NCBI GenBank assembly: GCA_009379895.1
Contig: WHSW01000014.1
Location: 1 to 36,718, forward strand
Reading direction: 5' to 3'
DNA length: 36,718 nt
Origin: Solirubrobacterales bacterium
Lineage (GTDB): Bacteria; Actinomycetota; Thermoleophilia; Solirubrobacterales; 70-9
The notes under the pieces are model-generated. The model was not told the DNA's origin and did no database searches. It was given only the letters and a program-made list of their open reading frames with translations. Positions within the stretch are counted from its first letter, which is position 1. The number at the start of each line of letters is the position of its first letter. Positions 14,253 through 22,042 of the stretch are shown here, piece by piece. Made by a program: the position numbers and the translations under genes.

Positions 14253-17200
14253 CTAGGCCTCCGAGGCCGGGCAGATCAGCCGGTAGTCGCACCAGCTGCA
14301 GATCTCGTGCGAGGGGCGGGGCTCGAAGTCCTGCTCGGAGATCCCGGCGGCAACCTCGAGCACGGTGCGCTCGACCCGCTCGGGGTCGTCGGGCTCGGCG
14401 CGCACCGGGACGCGCTGGTCGGCGAGCACGTACCAGTAGGTGGCGAGGTCGGCGTCGATCCGCCAGGCCTCCCGCGCCGCCAGCCGGTAGAGGGCCAGCT
14501 GGACATCGCCCGAGAGCTTTGGCCCCGAGCCCGGGTCGCCCGTCTTGTAGTCGATCAGCTCGTAGCCGCCGCCCGGCAGGGCGTCCACCCGGTCGACCCT
14601 GCCACGAAGCTGGTGCGGGCCGATCGCGAACGCGAAGTTGCGCTCGAGCCAGACCGGCCGTGAGTCCGAGCGCTCGTGCTGCTCCTCGTAGCGCGCCAGC
14701 GCGGCGACCGCCCGATCTCGGTACTGAAGCTCGTCGTCGGAGGCGCCGAACCCGATTCGCCGCCAGCCCGCCTCGAACAGGCTCAGCAGCCGGTCGAGGC
14801 TGCCGGGGCGCGCGCCCGCCAGGGGCGCGTCGGCGCCGCCCGCGAAGCGCATCTCCTCCGCGTGGAAGCGGTCGAGCACCTGGTGGATCAGGATCCCGAA
14901 GCGCTGGTTGATCGTCGGCTCCTGCGGGATCGCGAAGACGCGCGCGAACTTGTACTTGAGCGGGCAGGTCCGGTAGAGATCGATGTCGGATGCCGAGAGC
15001 GCGAGCCCGTCCCCGCGCCGGGGCAGAAACTGCTCGAGCGACGGCTCGCGACGCGCCGCGACCTGCTCGCGCCGCGCGCCGCGCTCGCGCTCATCGCCGA
15101 TCAGGTACTCGTCCAGCGCCGAGGCGGCGAGGGCAGCCCGCTGCTCGTCGGAGGCGACCCGGCCGAGCAGCTCGTTGACCGCCGCGAGCGCCTCCGGCGC
15201 GGGCTCTGCCCCGGGGCGCTGGATCAGCGCCGCGAGCTTGATCAGCTCGAGGAAGCGGGCGACCGCCGAGGTCACGTCCTGAGCGGTGTCGAGGCGCATC
15301 TCCGAGACCGCCCCGCCGGCTCGCCACGAAGCCTCGAGCACCTCGTCGCGAAGCATCCGGTAGGTCGAGTGCATGCCCTCCGCCGGACCGAAGAGCTCCT
15401 CCGCGTGATGCTCCTCCTCGCCGCCGCGCGCCTCGCGCACCGAGCGGTAGATGTCGGCGGGCGCCGACGCGCCCTCGTCGACACGCTCGGGCCAGGAGAG
15501 CACCAGCGCGCGCGTCGCCCGGGTCAGAGCGACGTGGGCGAGGGTGCTCCGGCGTGTCGCGCTCAGCTCGGCGCCGGGGGGCGGCAGGGGCTCGGCGACG
15601 AGCTCGTCGGGGATCCAGGCGTCCTCCCAGCGGCGGTCGGAGATCGCACCCTCTCGCAGCCCGAGCAGGTAGACGTGCTCGAACTCCAGTCCCTTTACCT
15701 GCTCGGGCTCGGCGACCAGCACGGCGCCGGGACCGGGGCGGTCGCAATCGTCGGCGCCGAGATCGCCGGCGTCGGCGACCGCGGCCAGATGGCGGACGAA
15801 GTCGCGCACCGATCCGCGCGGCTCGCGGCGCGACCAGTCGGTGGCGAGCTCGGCGAGCCGCGAGAGGTTGACCAGCCGTTCGACCGTCTCGGGGCTGGCG
15901 GCGAAGAGGCGGTGGCGCCGGAGCCCGACCCGCTCGACCAGGCGGCGAACGAAGACGTCGGCGCGCATCTGCTCGAGCGCGTTCGCCGCGGCACGGTACA
16001 GGCGCAGGAAGGCCTGGATCCGATCGCGCGCCTCGGGCGGGAGCTGGGGGCTCTCGAGCGCGGCCTCGAGCGCGGAGACCATGTCGAGCTTGCGCCGGCG
16101 GGCGATCGTCGTCACCTTCGCGAGGTCGACCGAGCGCAGGTCCACCGGGGGCCGGGTCAGCGCGCGCACGACCGCGGCCGCGTCGCCGGGGTCGGCGAGC
16201 ATCCGCAGCCAGGCCAGCGCGTCGCGGACCTCCGGGCGCTGAAAGAAGGCGGCGTCGCCGGCGAAGCGAAAGCGAACGCTGCGCTCCTCGAGCGCCGCCG
16301 CGACCAGCCGGGCCTCGCGCCAACCAGAGCCCGCGATCACGCAGATCCGCTCGGCCCTGGCCTCGCCCGCGGCGAGCAGGCGCTCGACCTCGCGCGCCAC
16401 CGCCTGCGCCTGCGCGCGGTCGTTGGCGCAGCGCCAGAACCGCACCTCGCGCGCCTCGCGCAGCGGTGGCCCCAGCTCGACCTCGACCGCGTCGGGATGC
16501 GCGGTGCGAAACGCCTCCAGCGCCGCGGCCCCGGCGCCGCGAAAGCGCCGCGTCGTCTGGCCGGGATCGCAGGCGCAGACGAGGTCGGCCCCGCCGGCCA
16601 GCGCCTCGAGCAGGCGCCGGTGCGCAAGCCCCGCGTCCTCGAGCTCGTCGGCGATCACATGGCGAAAGCGCCCTGCGACCGACTCGGCGACGTCGGCGCG
16701 GGCGCCGAGCAGTCTGGTGAGCTCGAGCACCAGGTCCCCCCCGTCGAGGCTGCCGGCCTCGCGCAGGACTCGGTCGTGGCGCGCGTAGAGATCGGCGAAC
16801 TCGATCTCGCGCTCGGCCCGCTCACGCTCACCGGCGCCGGCGGCGGCCCGCTCACGCGCGACCGCCCATTCGCGCAGGCTCGTCGGCAGGACCGCCTCGG
16901 CCTTGAGCAGGTCGATGCGGCGCAGCAGCCGAGCCAGCAGGCCCGCCGCGTTGCCACGGATCTCATGCCGCCGCAGGGGCAACTCATCGAGCCGGTCGAG
17001 CAGGATCGCCAGCCGATCCGCGCCACTCACCGTGCTGAAGAACGGGTCCAGGCCCGCCTCGGTCGAGTACTCGCGCAGCAATGCCTCGGCGACCTCCTCG
17101 TAGGTGTGGATCCAGAGCTCGGAGTGCGGGCGGTCGAGCAGGGCCTCGACCCGTTCGCGAAGCTGTGACCGCGTCGCTCGCGAGCGGGCGAGCAGGAGGG

Positions 17201-17366
17201 TCACCTCCGGGGGCTCGCCCCGCGAGGCGAGCGCACCGAGCCGCAACGCGAGCGCCTCGGTGCGGCCCGAGCCGGCGGCGCCGCAGACGATCAGCGGGGC
17301 GCCGTCATGGTCGGCGACCTGCCGTTGAGCGGCGGTCGGCTGGTGGCCGTTTGCGTTCGCCGGCAT
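14253..17366 (-). CDS. UvrD-like helicase fused to RecB-type PD-(D/E)XK nuclease (Walker A Lys to Arg)
   Basis: 1037 aa, resembling one subunit of an AddAB/AdnAB recombination machine. The N-terminal SF1 motor has Gln14 of the Q motif, Walker A GAAGSGRT (residues 29-36), Walker B VIADELEDAG, motif V VKGLEFEHVYLLGLREG and motif VI VALTRATRALVLSWP. The C-terminal nuclease has DIDLYRTCPLKYKFAR, ELIDYKTGD (catalytic Asp and Lys) and a terminal CSWCDYRLIC, giving the four cysteines of an Fe-S-clasped RecB nuclease. The Walker A lysine is arginine (codon CGC), which normally cripples ATP hydrolysis, so the motor may be structural. ATG 17366 is chosen for its Shine-Dalgarno AGAAGG 7 nt upstream; ATG 17384 is an in-frame alternative. 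No partner subunit is in the window. Confidence 0.85.
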   Translation of the reverse strand: MPANANGHQPTAAQRQVADHDGAPLIVCGAAGSGRTEALALRLGALASRGEPPEVTLLLARSRATRSQLRERVEALLDRPHSELWIHTYEEVAEALLREYSTEAGLDPFFSTVSGADRLAILLDRLDELPLRRHEIRGNAAGLLARLLRRIDLLKAEAVLPTSLREWAVARERAAAGAGERERAEREIEFADLYARHDRVLREAGSLDGGDLVLELTRLLGARADVAESVAGRFRHVIADELEDAGLAHRRLLEALAGGADLVCACDPGQTTRRFRGAGAAALEAFRTAHPDAVEVELGPPLREAREVRFWRCANDRAQAQAVAREVERLLAAGEARAERICVIAGSGWREARLVAAALEERSVRFRFAGDAAFFQRPEVRDALAWLRMLADPGDAAAVVRALTRPPVDLRSVDLAKVTTIARRRKLDMVSALEAALESPQLPPEARDRIQAFLRLYRAAANALEQMRADVFVRRLVERVGLRRHRLFAASPETVERLVNLSRLAELATDWSRREPRGSVRDFVRHLAAVADAGDLGADDCDRPGPGAVLVAEPEQVKGLEFEHVYLLGLREGAISDRRWEDAWIPDELVAEPLPPPGAELSATRRSTLAHVALTRATRALVLSWPERVDEGASAPADIYRSVREARGGEEEHHAEELFGPAEGMHSTYRMLRDEVLEASWRAGGAVSEMRLDTAQDVTSAVARFLELIKLAALIQRPGAEPAPEALAAVNELLGRVASDEQRAALAASALDEYLIGDERERGARREQVAARREPSLEQFLPRRGDGLALSASDIDLYRTCPLKYKFARVFAIPQEPTINQRFGILIHQVLDRFHAEEMRFAGGADAPLAGARPGSLDRLLSLFEAGWRRIGFGASDDELQYRDRAVAALARYEEQHERSDSRPVWLERNFAFAIGPHQLRGRVDRVDALPGGGYELIDYKTGDPGSGPKLSGDVQLALYRLAAREAWRIDADLATYWYVLADQRVPVRAEPDDPERVERTVLEVAAGISEQDFEPRPSHEICSWCDYRLICPASEA

Positions 17367-17378
17367 CGTCACACCTTC

Positions 17379-17384
17379 TAGCAT
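17379..17384 (+). promoter_or_regulatory. -10 element for the IMPase-family gene
   Basis: TAGCAT ends 6 nt before ATG 17391. The reverse reading overlaps the upstream region of the divergent helicase gene; the two chosen starts are 24 nt apart. Confidence 0.4.
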
Positions 17385-17390
17385 GGCCCG

Positions 17391-18266
17391 ATGGGCGGTT
17401 CCGAGTCGCAGAGCGTCGGCGTTTCGCCCTGGATCGACGCCTGCAGGCGGATGGTCGACGCCCAGCGCGAGCTGTATTCACGGACCACCGGAATCGACGC
17501 CCGGACCGAGTACGTCGGGGTCGGCGAGGGCGGCGACCGCACGCTGGCCATCGACGCTGAGGCCGAGGCAATCGTGTTCGGCGAGCTGGACGCGCTGCAC
17601 CGCTCGGGCGCCGAGTTCACCGCGATCTCCGAGGAGCGCGGCAAGGTCGTGTTCGGCGCCGGGGAGTCGCCCACGCGGGTGGTGATCGACCCGATCGACG
17701 GCTCGCTCAACGCGCGCCGCACCCTGCCCTCGTTCGCGCTCAGCGTCGCCGTCGCCTCCGGCCCGTCGATGGCGGACGTCGAGCTCGGCTACGTCTGGGA
17801 CTTCGGCGCCGCGGAGGAGTTCGTCGCCGAGCGCGGACGTGGCGCGCTGCTCGACGGCGAGCCCCTGCTCGCGCGCGGCCCCGGCTACGGACTCGAGCTG
17901 GTCGGCCTCGAGGGCACCAAGCCCGAGCTCACCCTGCCGCTGGTCGAGGGCCTCGTCGGCAGGGCGTTTCGGATCCGCGCGGTCGGCTCGCTGGCGCTCA
18001 CCCTCTGCTACGTCGCCGGCGGCCGCCTCGACGGCATGCTCAGCGGGCGCAGCACCCGCTCGGTCGACGTCGCCGCGGCGCAGCTGATCGCGCGCGAGGC
18101 CGGGGCGAAGGTCGAGTTCGGCGAGCTCGCGCACGCCGAGGCGGGGCTCGACCTCGGCGCTCGCTACGGGATCACGGCCGCGCTCGACCCGGAGATGCTC
18201 GCCACCCTGCTCGAGATCCAGGGCGAGTCGGCGGCCCACCACGAGCCGAACCCCGACCGGGCCTGA
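17391..18266 (+). CDS. Inositol monophosphatase/fructose-1,6-bisphosphatase family protein
   Basis: 291 aa. It carries the Li+-sensitive, Mg2+-dependent phosphatase signatures: TAISEERGKVVF (metal Glu), VVIDPIDGSLNARR (DPIDGS metal loop) and TRSVDVAAAQLIAREAGAKV (C-terminal Asp loop). The usual WDxAAG is replaced by SVDVAAAQ, so the last metal Asp is kept but the Trp is not. LNARR instead of the common TxNF at the substrate loop suggests a non-inositol substrate; archaeal dual IMPase/FBPases also vary here. It starts 6 nt after a -10 TAGCAT. It is followed by a repeat tract and not by another coupled gene. Confidence 0.85.
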   Translation: MGGSESQSVGVSPWIDACRRMVDAQRELYSRTTGIDARTEYVGVGEGGDRTLAIDAEAEAIVFGELDALHRSGAEFTAISEERGKVVFGAGESPTRVVIDPIDGSLNARRTLPSFALSVAVASGPSMADVELGYVWDFGAAEEFVAERGRGALLDGEPLLARGPGYGLELVGLEGTKPELTLPLVEGLVGRAFRIRAVGSLALTLCYVAGGRLDGMLSGRSTRSVDVAAAQLIAREAGAKVEFGELAHAEAGLDLGARYGITAALDPEMLATLLEIQGESAAHHEPNPDRA

Positions 18267-18293
18267 GGCCCGCTCCCGGCGCGGGCGCCGCGC

Positions 18294-18394
18294 CCGTCCG
18301 GCTGACCCGAGCGCCGCGGCCCGGGCCGATCCGCCACCCATCCGGCTGACCTGAGCACCGCGCGCGGACCGATCCGCCGCCCGTCCGGTTGATC
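18294..18394 (+). repeat. Three imperfect ~44-bp direct repeats, intergenic
   Basis: CCGTCCGGCTGACC at 18294, CCATCCGGCTGACC at 18338 and CCGTCCGGTTGATC at 18381 recur with 44 and 43 nt spacing. Sequence related to CGCCGCG...CCGATCCGCC lies between them. The tract occupies most of the gap after the IMPase-family gene and just upstream of an AT-rich promoter. No frame in it looks coding. Confidence 0.65.
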
Positions 18395-18440
18395 GCCGGA
18401 GCGGCCCTGTAACCAAGGGCCCGAGCCTGGGTACAAACAC

Positions 18441-18466
18441 TTGTTCGCCTTGCTATAGTCGAACAA
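18441..18466 (+). promoter_or_regulatory. Promoter with inverted-repeat operator for the Ser/Arg-rich protein gene
   Basis: TTGTTCG (18441-18447) and CGAACAA (18460-18466) form a perfect 7-bp dyad with a 12-nt spacer. A strong -10 element, TATAGT (18454-18459), lies inside the spacer just before the right arm. The surrounding 100 bp is strikingly AT-rich for this genome. The dyad is not a LexA box because the half-sites point the other way. It reads as a repressor site over the promoter; the binding protein is unknown. Predicted leader is about 60 nt. Confidence 0.45.
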
Positions 18467-18522
18467 CCTTAGAAGTAATGAAGTTAGATCCAAGCCAACC
18501 GAACCGAGGTTAGGTACCAAGA

Positions 18523-19152
18523 ATGCCCACGAGCAGCAGCAACTCCAAGCCCACCACCGGCAGCCGCAGCACCGGCGGCCGCAGCGCGAGCGCCCGCGGC
18601 ACCAGCAGCCGCAGCACCGGCGCCCGCAGCGCGACCGGTCGTAGCACCAGCGCCCGCAGCAAGCCGTCGGCGTCCACAGCCCACAGCGACGCCGCCCAGG
18701 CCCGCAGCGACACCGCCCAGGTTCGCGAGGGCGTGACCAAGACCCGCAACGGCGCCACCGCGATCGTCCGCCAGGGCGCCGAGCGCGCGGTCGACCTCCC
18801 GGTCGGCGCGGCACTCGTCGTCCGCGACGCGGTCACCGACGTCGTCGAGCCCTGGACCCAGAGCACCGGCCGCGAGCGCGAGCTGAAGAGCTTTCGCACT
18901 CAGGTCACGCGCGAGCTGAACAAGTTCGAGCGCCGAGGCGGCCAGGCTCGCCGCAAGGCGATCAGGCGGGTCCGCTCGACCCGCACCCGCGTCGAGCGCG
19001 AGCTGCGGTCGCGCCGCCGCGAGGTGTCCCGGAACGTCAAGGACAACCGGGCCAGGGTCGACCAAGCGGTCAGGGAGAACCGCAACCGGGCCGAGGGCGG
19101 GCTGCGCAAGGCCCAGTCCGTGGTCTCGGAGCGAGTCTCGACGCTCGCCTAG
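18523..19152 (+). CDS. Ser/Thr/Arg-rich, highly basic low-complexity protein
   Basis: 209 aa, function not recognised. Residues 1-55 are almost only Ser, Thr, Arg, Gly and Ala in loose repeats (RSTGARSATGRSTSARS). Residues ~56-95 contain one mildly hydrophobic stretch (AVDLPVGAALVVRDAVTDVV). Residues ~105-200 are strongly basic and look helical or coiled-coil (RRKAIRRVRSTRTRVEREL). The second half resembles basic Lys/Arg-rich actinobacterial proteins such as heparin-binding hemagglutinin-like or nucleoid-associated tails, but I cannot name a family. It has the only TATAGT-type promoter with a dyad operator seen here and a long leader, so expression is probably regulated. The antisense frame is also open, but its composition is that of a shadow. 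Confidence 0.6.
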   Translation: MPTSSSNSKPTTGSRSTGGRSASARGTSSRSTGARSATGRSTSARSKPSASTAHSDAAQARSDTAQVREGVTKTRNGATAIVRQGAERAVDLPVGAALVVRDAVTDVVEPWTQSTGRERELKSFRTQVTRELNKFERRGGQARRKAIRRVRSTRTRVERELRSRRREVSRNVKDNRARVDQAVRENRNRAEGGLRKAQSVVSERVSTLA

Positions 19153-19251
19153 CAACCGCTTAGCCCGAGCCGCCGTGGAGGTTGGCGGCGCGCTCGGAGG
19201 AGCTGTCCGCACACATATCTCTCCGCGGGCAGAACAGCAACCTCTCCTCCC

Positions 19252-19279
19252 GATCGACCGGCCACGTGGCCGGTCGATC
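19252..19279. terminator. 28-bp perfect palindrome between convergent genes
   Basis: The 14-base arm GATCGACCGGCCAC (19252-19265) is followed at once by its exact reverse complement (19266-19279), centred on CACGTG. It lies 8 bp past the stop of the M14 peptidase gene and 100 bp past the Ser/Arg-rich gene. It most simply serves as a bidirectional terminator, although no T-tract follows. A protein-binding site is also possible. Confidence 0.5.
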
Positions 19280-19287
19280 TACGTTCG

Positions 19288-21813
19288 CTAGGGCGCGCGG
19301 AAGGCGATCGTCGCGATCCCGGCGCGCTCCAGCGCCCCGGGCAGCCGCCGGGCGAACGGATGCTGGTCGGCCGTCAGGCCGCCGGGATTCGCGATCGAGA
19401 ACGCCACCCTGCCGGGGCTGCGCTCGACCCGATAGCGGGCGCCGAAGCGACCCAGCACGGCCCTCGCACTCCCGGCGCTGGCCGGCCTGACGGAGAGGCG
19501 GATCGTCGCCGTGCTGCCACTCAGGCGCCCGGCGGCCCGCCGGGCGCGGGCCTCGAGCCCGGCTCTCGCGGCGGAGCCGGCCCTCGCCGCGTGCACGAAG
19601 CCGGCCTGATCGCCGAGCAGGGCGTTGCGAAGGATCTCCTGGAACCCCGTCGTGAAGGCGCGGTAGTTCGGCTCGACCGAGAACACGGTCGCCCGGCCGG
19701 CGCCGACCGGCTCGTCGACGACGGCGGCCGTCCCGCCCAGCTCCTCGGCGCCCTCGGCGAACCCGGAGACGAACCAGTCGCCCGAGTCGGCGGGCGGGAA
19801 CTCGACCGCCACCTGCTCCGGTGAGGACGCCCGCATGACGCTGTCGTACTCGTAGAAGGCGTACGCCTCGTCGCCGATCCCCCGGTGCAGCGGGCTGTCC
19901 CGGTCCACCCGGACGCGGAACAGGCTGCCGGGGACGTCGGAGGTCGGGTCGGCGAGCACCGCGGTCGTCAGGCCGAGCTGCGCAGCGAGCTCCGTGCCAC
20001 CGCGCCAGGCGAGCAGGTGACCGCCGCCGTTGACCCAATCCTGGAGCGCCTGCTGCCCGGGGACGCCGAGCTGCGAGAGCGCGGTCTCGGGCGGGCCGTT
20101 GGGGATCAGGACCGCGTCGTAGCCGTCGAGCGCCCCGCCGGCGATGTCGGCGGCGGTGACGTTCGTGTACGGGAGATCCCAAACCCGCTCGAGCAGGTAG
20201 CGCAACCAGCCGGCCGACTCGACCGCCGACGACGAGGTCTCCGAGAGCTGGAACAGGGCCACCCGCGGCGGGGCGGCGGGGGGCGCCGTCGCGCCCGGGT
20301 CCTCCAGCTCGCCGACGCGCGATGCCTTGACCTTGAGTCGCTCGCCGGAGTAGCCGCCGTGCACGTTGAAGAGCAGCGGCTGGCTCCAGGCCGTGACGTC
20401 GTAGAAGTACGGGAACGGCGTGTAGGTGTCCTCGTTGAGCATCGCCTGCACCCAGTGCTTCTGCATCTGGGCCATCGGCACGTACCAGGTCCCCGGCGGC
20501 ATCCACACGTCGCGGGTCGGTCGGCCGTAGGGGGTGAAGTCGGGCACGTGCAGGCCCTTGCGCAGCCTGTAGACGTCAACGTCCATGCGCTGCAGGCGGC
20601 GGATCATCGCCTCGACCTCGGCCTGCTTGGACGGCGCCTGCTCGGTGATGAAGTACTGGCGCACCCGCATCTCGGGGACCTGGTTGACGAGGTCGCCCGG
20701 GTTGATCAGCTCGTTGGGCTCGAGCAGCCCGAGGTCTCCCTGGTCGTAGGCCTCGCGCCAGGCGGCGGACCACTCCCTGAGGGTCTGCTCCTTGCGGATC
20801 GCCGCCTCGGACAGAGACACCCACTGGGTCAGGTACTGCTCGTAGGCGCGGTCGGCGATCGGGCTCTCGCCTCCCTTCTCGTAGGTCATGCCGGCGGAGA
20901 TGAAGCCGGTCGCCGGCACGGTGTCGCCGTAGCCCATGTAGAAGAGGTCATAGACGTCGCGGTTGAAGTAGTCGATCCCCTGGCGGTCGAACTCCGCCGC
21001 CATCGGGGCGCCGTAGAAGTTGTTGATCCAGTCGACCGACTCGTCGGTGATCTCGTGGTAGACCGGGTCCGAGTTGGGCGGGAAGAAGAAGCTGGTGCCG
21101 CCCATCTCGTGCGCGTCGATGAACAGCGGGCCCGGGAACTCGCGCAGCATCTCGAGCTTGCCGTCGGTCTCGGGCTGGGTGCGGGCGAACCAGTCGCGAT
21201 TCATGTCGAACCCGTAGAAGTTGCGGCGCGTGTCCGCCTCGCGGCCGTCGGGGTTCTGGATCGGCAGCAGGACGACGATCGCGTTGGCGAGGATCTGTTG
21301 CGCGGCGCAGTCGTCGCGGTCGGCGAGCTCGTAGAGCACGCGCAGCGAGCCCTCCGTCCCGGACTCCTCGCCGCCGTGCACGTTCGAGGCCACCCAGAGG
21401 ATCTCGGGGAACCGGCGGGCGAGGTTTCGAGCCAGCCCGGGCGAGGTGCGTGGATCGCGCAGCCTCTGCGCCGCCCTCTGGATCGCCCGCAGCGAGGCTG
21501 GATCGAGCCGATCCTCGCGCCCGACGATCGCCCAGCGGAGCTCGCGGCCCTGCCACGTGCGCTGGTCGAGCGCCCCCGTGATCACGCGGTCGCTCGCCCG
21601 GTCGACGGCCTCCATGTAGGCGTAGGCCTGGTCGGTCGTCACCTCTCCGGCCTCCCCGCCCGGGTGCGGCACGACGTCGGCGAGCTGGGGGGTGTCCCCG
21701 CGGAAGTCGGGTGGCGTCTGCGTCGGGTCGCAGATCGACTGGGCGGCGGCGGGGGCGGCGGTAACGAGCACGAGCAGGGCCGCCACGGCCGGGACGAGGG
21801 CCTTGAGCTGCAC
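19288..21813 (-). CDS. Secreted M14-family zinc carboxypeptidase-like protein with GATase-like domain
   Basis: 841 aa, exported. The N-terminus has a signal peptide (KALVPAVAALLVLVTAAPAA, cleavage near AAAQS). The M14 domain (~110-350) shows zinc motif HGGEESG, NPDGREADTRRNFYGFDMNR, the second zinc His in FIDAHEMGG and the likely catalytic Glu in MTYEKGG. A later region (~490-700: PRVALFQLSETSSSAVESAG, YDAVLIPNG, WVNGGGHLLAWRGG) looks like a class I GATase-like domain, as in other large M14 proteins. It is presumably a periplasmic or extracellular peptidase; the substrate is unknown. GTG 21813 is chosen for GGGAGG (plus 21820-21825) 6 nt upstream and because the signal peptide begins there. 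TTG 21864 is an upstream alternative. Confidence 0.88.
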   Translation of the reverse strand: MQLKALVPAVAALLVLVTAAPAAAQSICDPTQTPPDFRGDTPQLADVVPHPGGEAGEVTTDQAYAYMEAVDRASDRVITGALDQRTWQGRELRWAIVGREDRLDPASLRAIQRAAQRLRDPRTSPGLARNLARRFPEILWVASNVHGGEESGTEGSLRVLYELADRDDCAAQQILANAIVVLLPIQNPDGREADTRRNFYGFDMNRDWFARTQPETDGKLEMLREFPGPLFIDAHEMGGTSFFFPPNSDPVYHEITDESVDWINNFYGAPMAAEFDRQGIDYFNRDVYDLFYMGYGDTVPATGFISAGMTYEKGGESPIADRAYEQYLTQWVSLSEAAIRKEQTLREWSAAWREAYDQGDLGLLEPNELINPGDLVNQVPEMRVRQYFITEQAPSKQAEVEAMIRRLQRMDVDVYRLRKGLHVPDFTPYGRPTRDVWMPPGTWYVPMAQMQKHWVQAMLNEDTYTPFPYFYDVTAWSQPLLFNVHGGYSGERLKVKASRVGELEDPGATAPPAAPPRVALFQLSETSSSAVESAGWLRYLLERVWDLPYTNVTAADIAGGALDGYDAVLIPNGPPETALSQLGVPGQQALQDWVNGGGHLLAWRGGTELAAQLGLTTAVLADPTSDVPGSLFRVRVDRDSPLHRGIGDEAYAFYEYDSVMRASSPEQVAVEFPPADSGDWFVSGFAEGAEELGGTAAVVDEPVGAGRATVFSVEPNYRAFTTGFQEILRNALLGDQAGFVHAARAGSAARAGLEARARRAAGRLSGSTATIRLSVRPASAGSARAVLGRFGARYRVERSPGRVAFSIANPGGLTADQHPFARRLPGALERAGIATIAFRAP

Positions 21814-21880
21814 GCGATACCTCCCGAGACGAAGCGCCCCCACGACGAAACGCTGCGGGCGCAATACCCGGCGCGGCGCG

Positions 21881-21890
21881 AACCTAGACT
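21881..21890. promoter_or_regulatory. Symmetric -10 pair between the M14 peptidase gene and mrp
   Basis: AACCTAGACT contains TAGACT (21885-21890) on plus and TAGGTT (21886-21881) on minus. The minus element would give the peptidase gene a ~60-nt leader carrying its Shine-Dalgarno sequence. The plus element lies ~150 nt before mrp, which also has a closer -10 candidate. Confidence 0.35.
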
Positions 21891-22028
21891 GCCGAAGCGG
21901 CGCAAATCCCCCTGGCGACTTGGCCTAACCGGCCAGGTGCAACCCCCGCGGCGGGGCCCGATCGGCCGCCGCGGGTCGCGATCCGGCCCCGGGGGCGCAC
22001 CCGCCGCGATCACCCGGCCCCGCTTTGC

Positions 22029-22034
22029 CAGAAT
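22029..22034 (+). promoter_or_regulatory. -10 element for mrp
   Basis: CAGAAT ends 8 nt before ATG 22043. It differs from the TAGAAT used by ileS only at the first base. No Shine-Dalgarno sequence is visible. Confidence 0.35.
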
Positions 22035-22042
22035 GGGACGCG

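Noticed and set aside
14676-17168. 830-codon plus-strand frame opposite the helicase-nuclease gene
   Set aside because: It is the complement of a gene with clear helicase and nuclease motifs, and its own translation has no domain pattern.
18441-18466. LexA/SOS box
   Set aside because: Actinobacterial SOS boxes are CGAAC-N4-GTTCG. Here the half-sites are in the opposite order with a 12-nt spacer.
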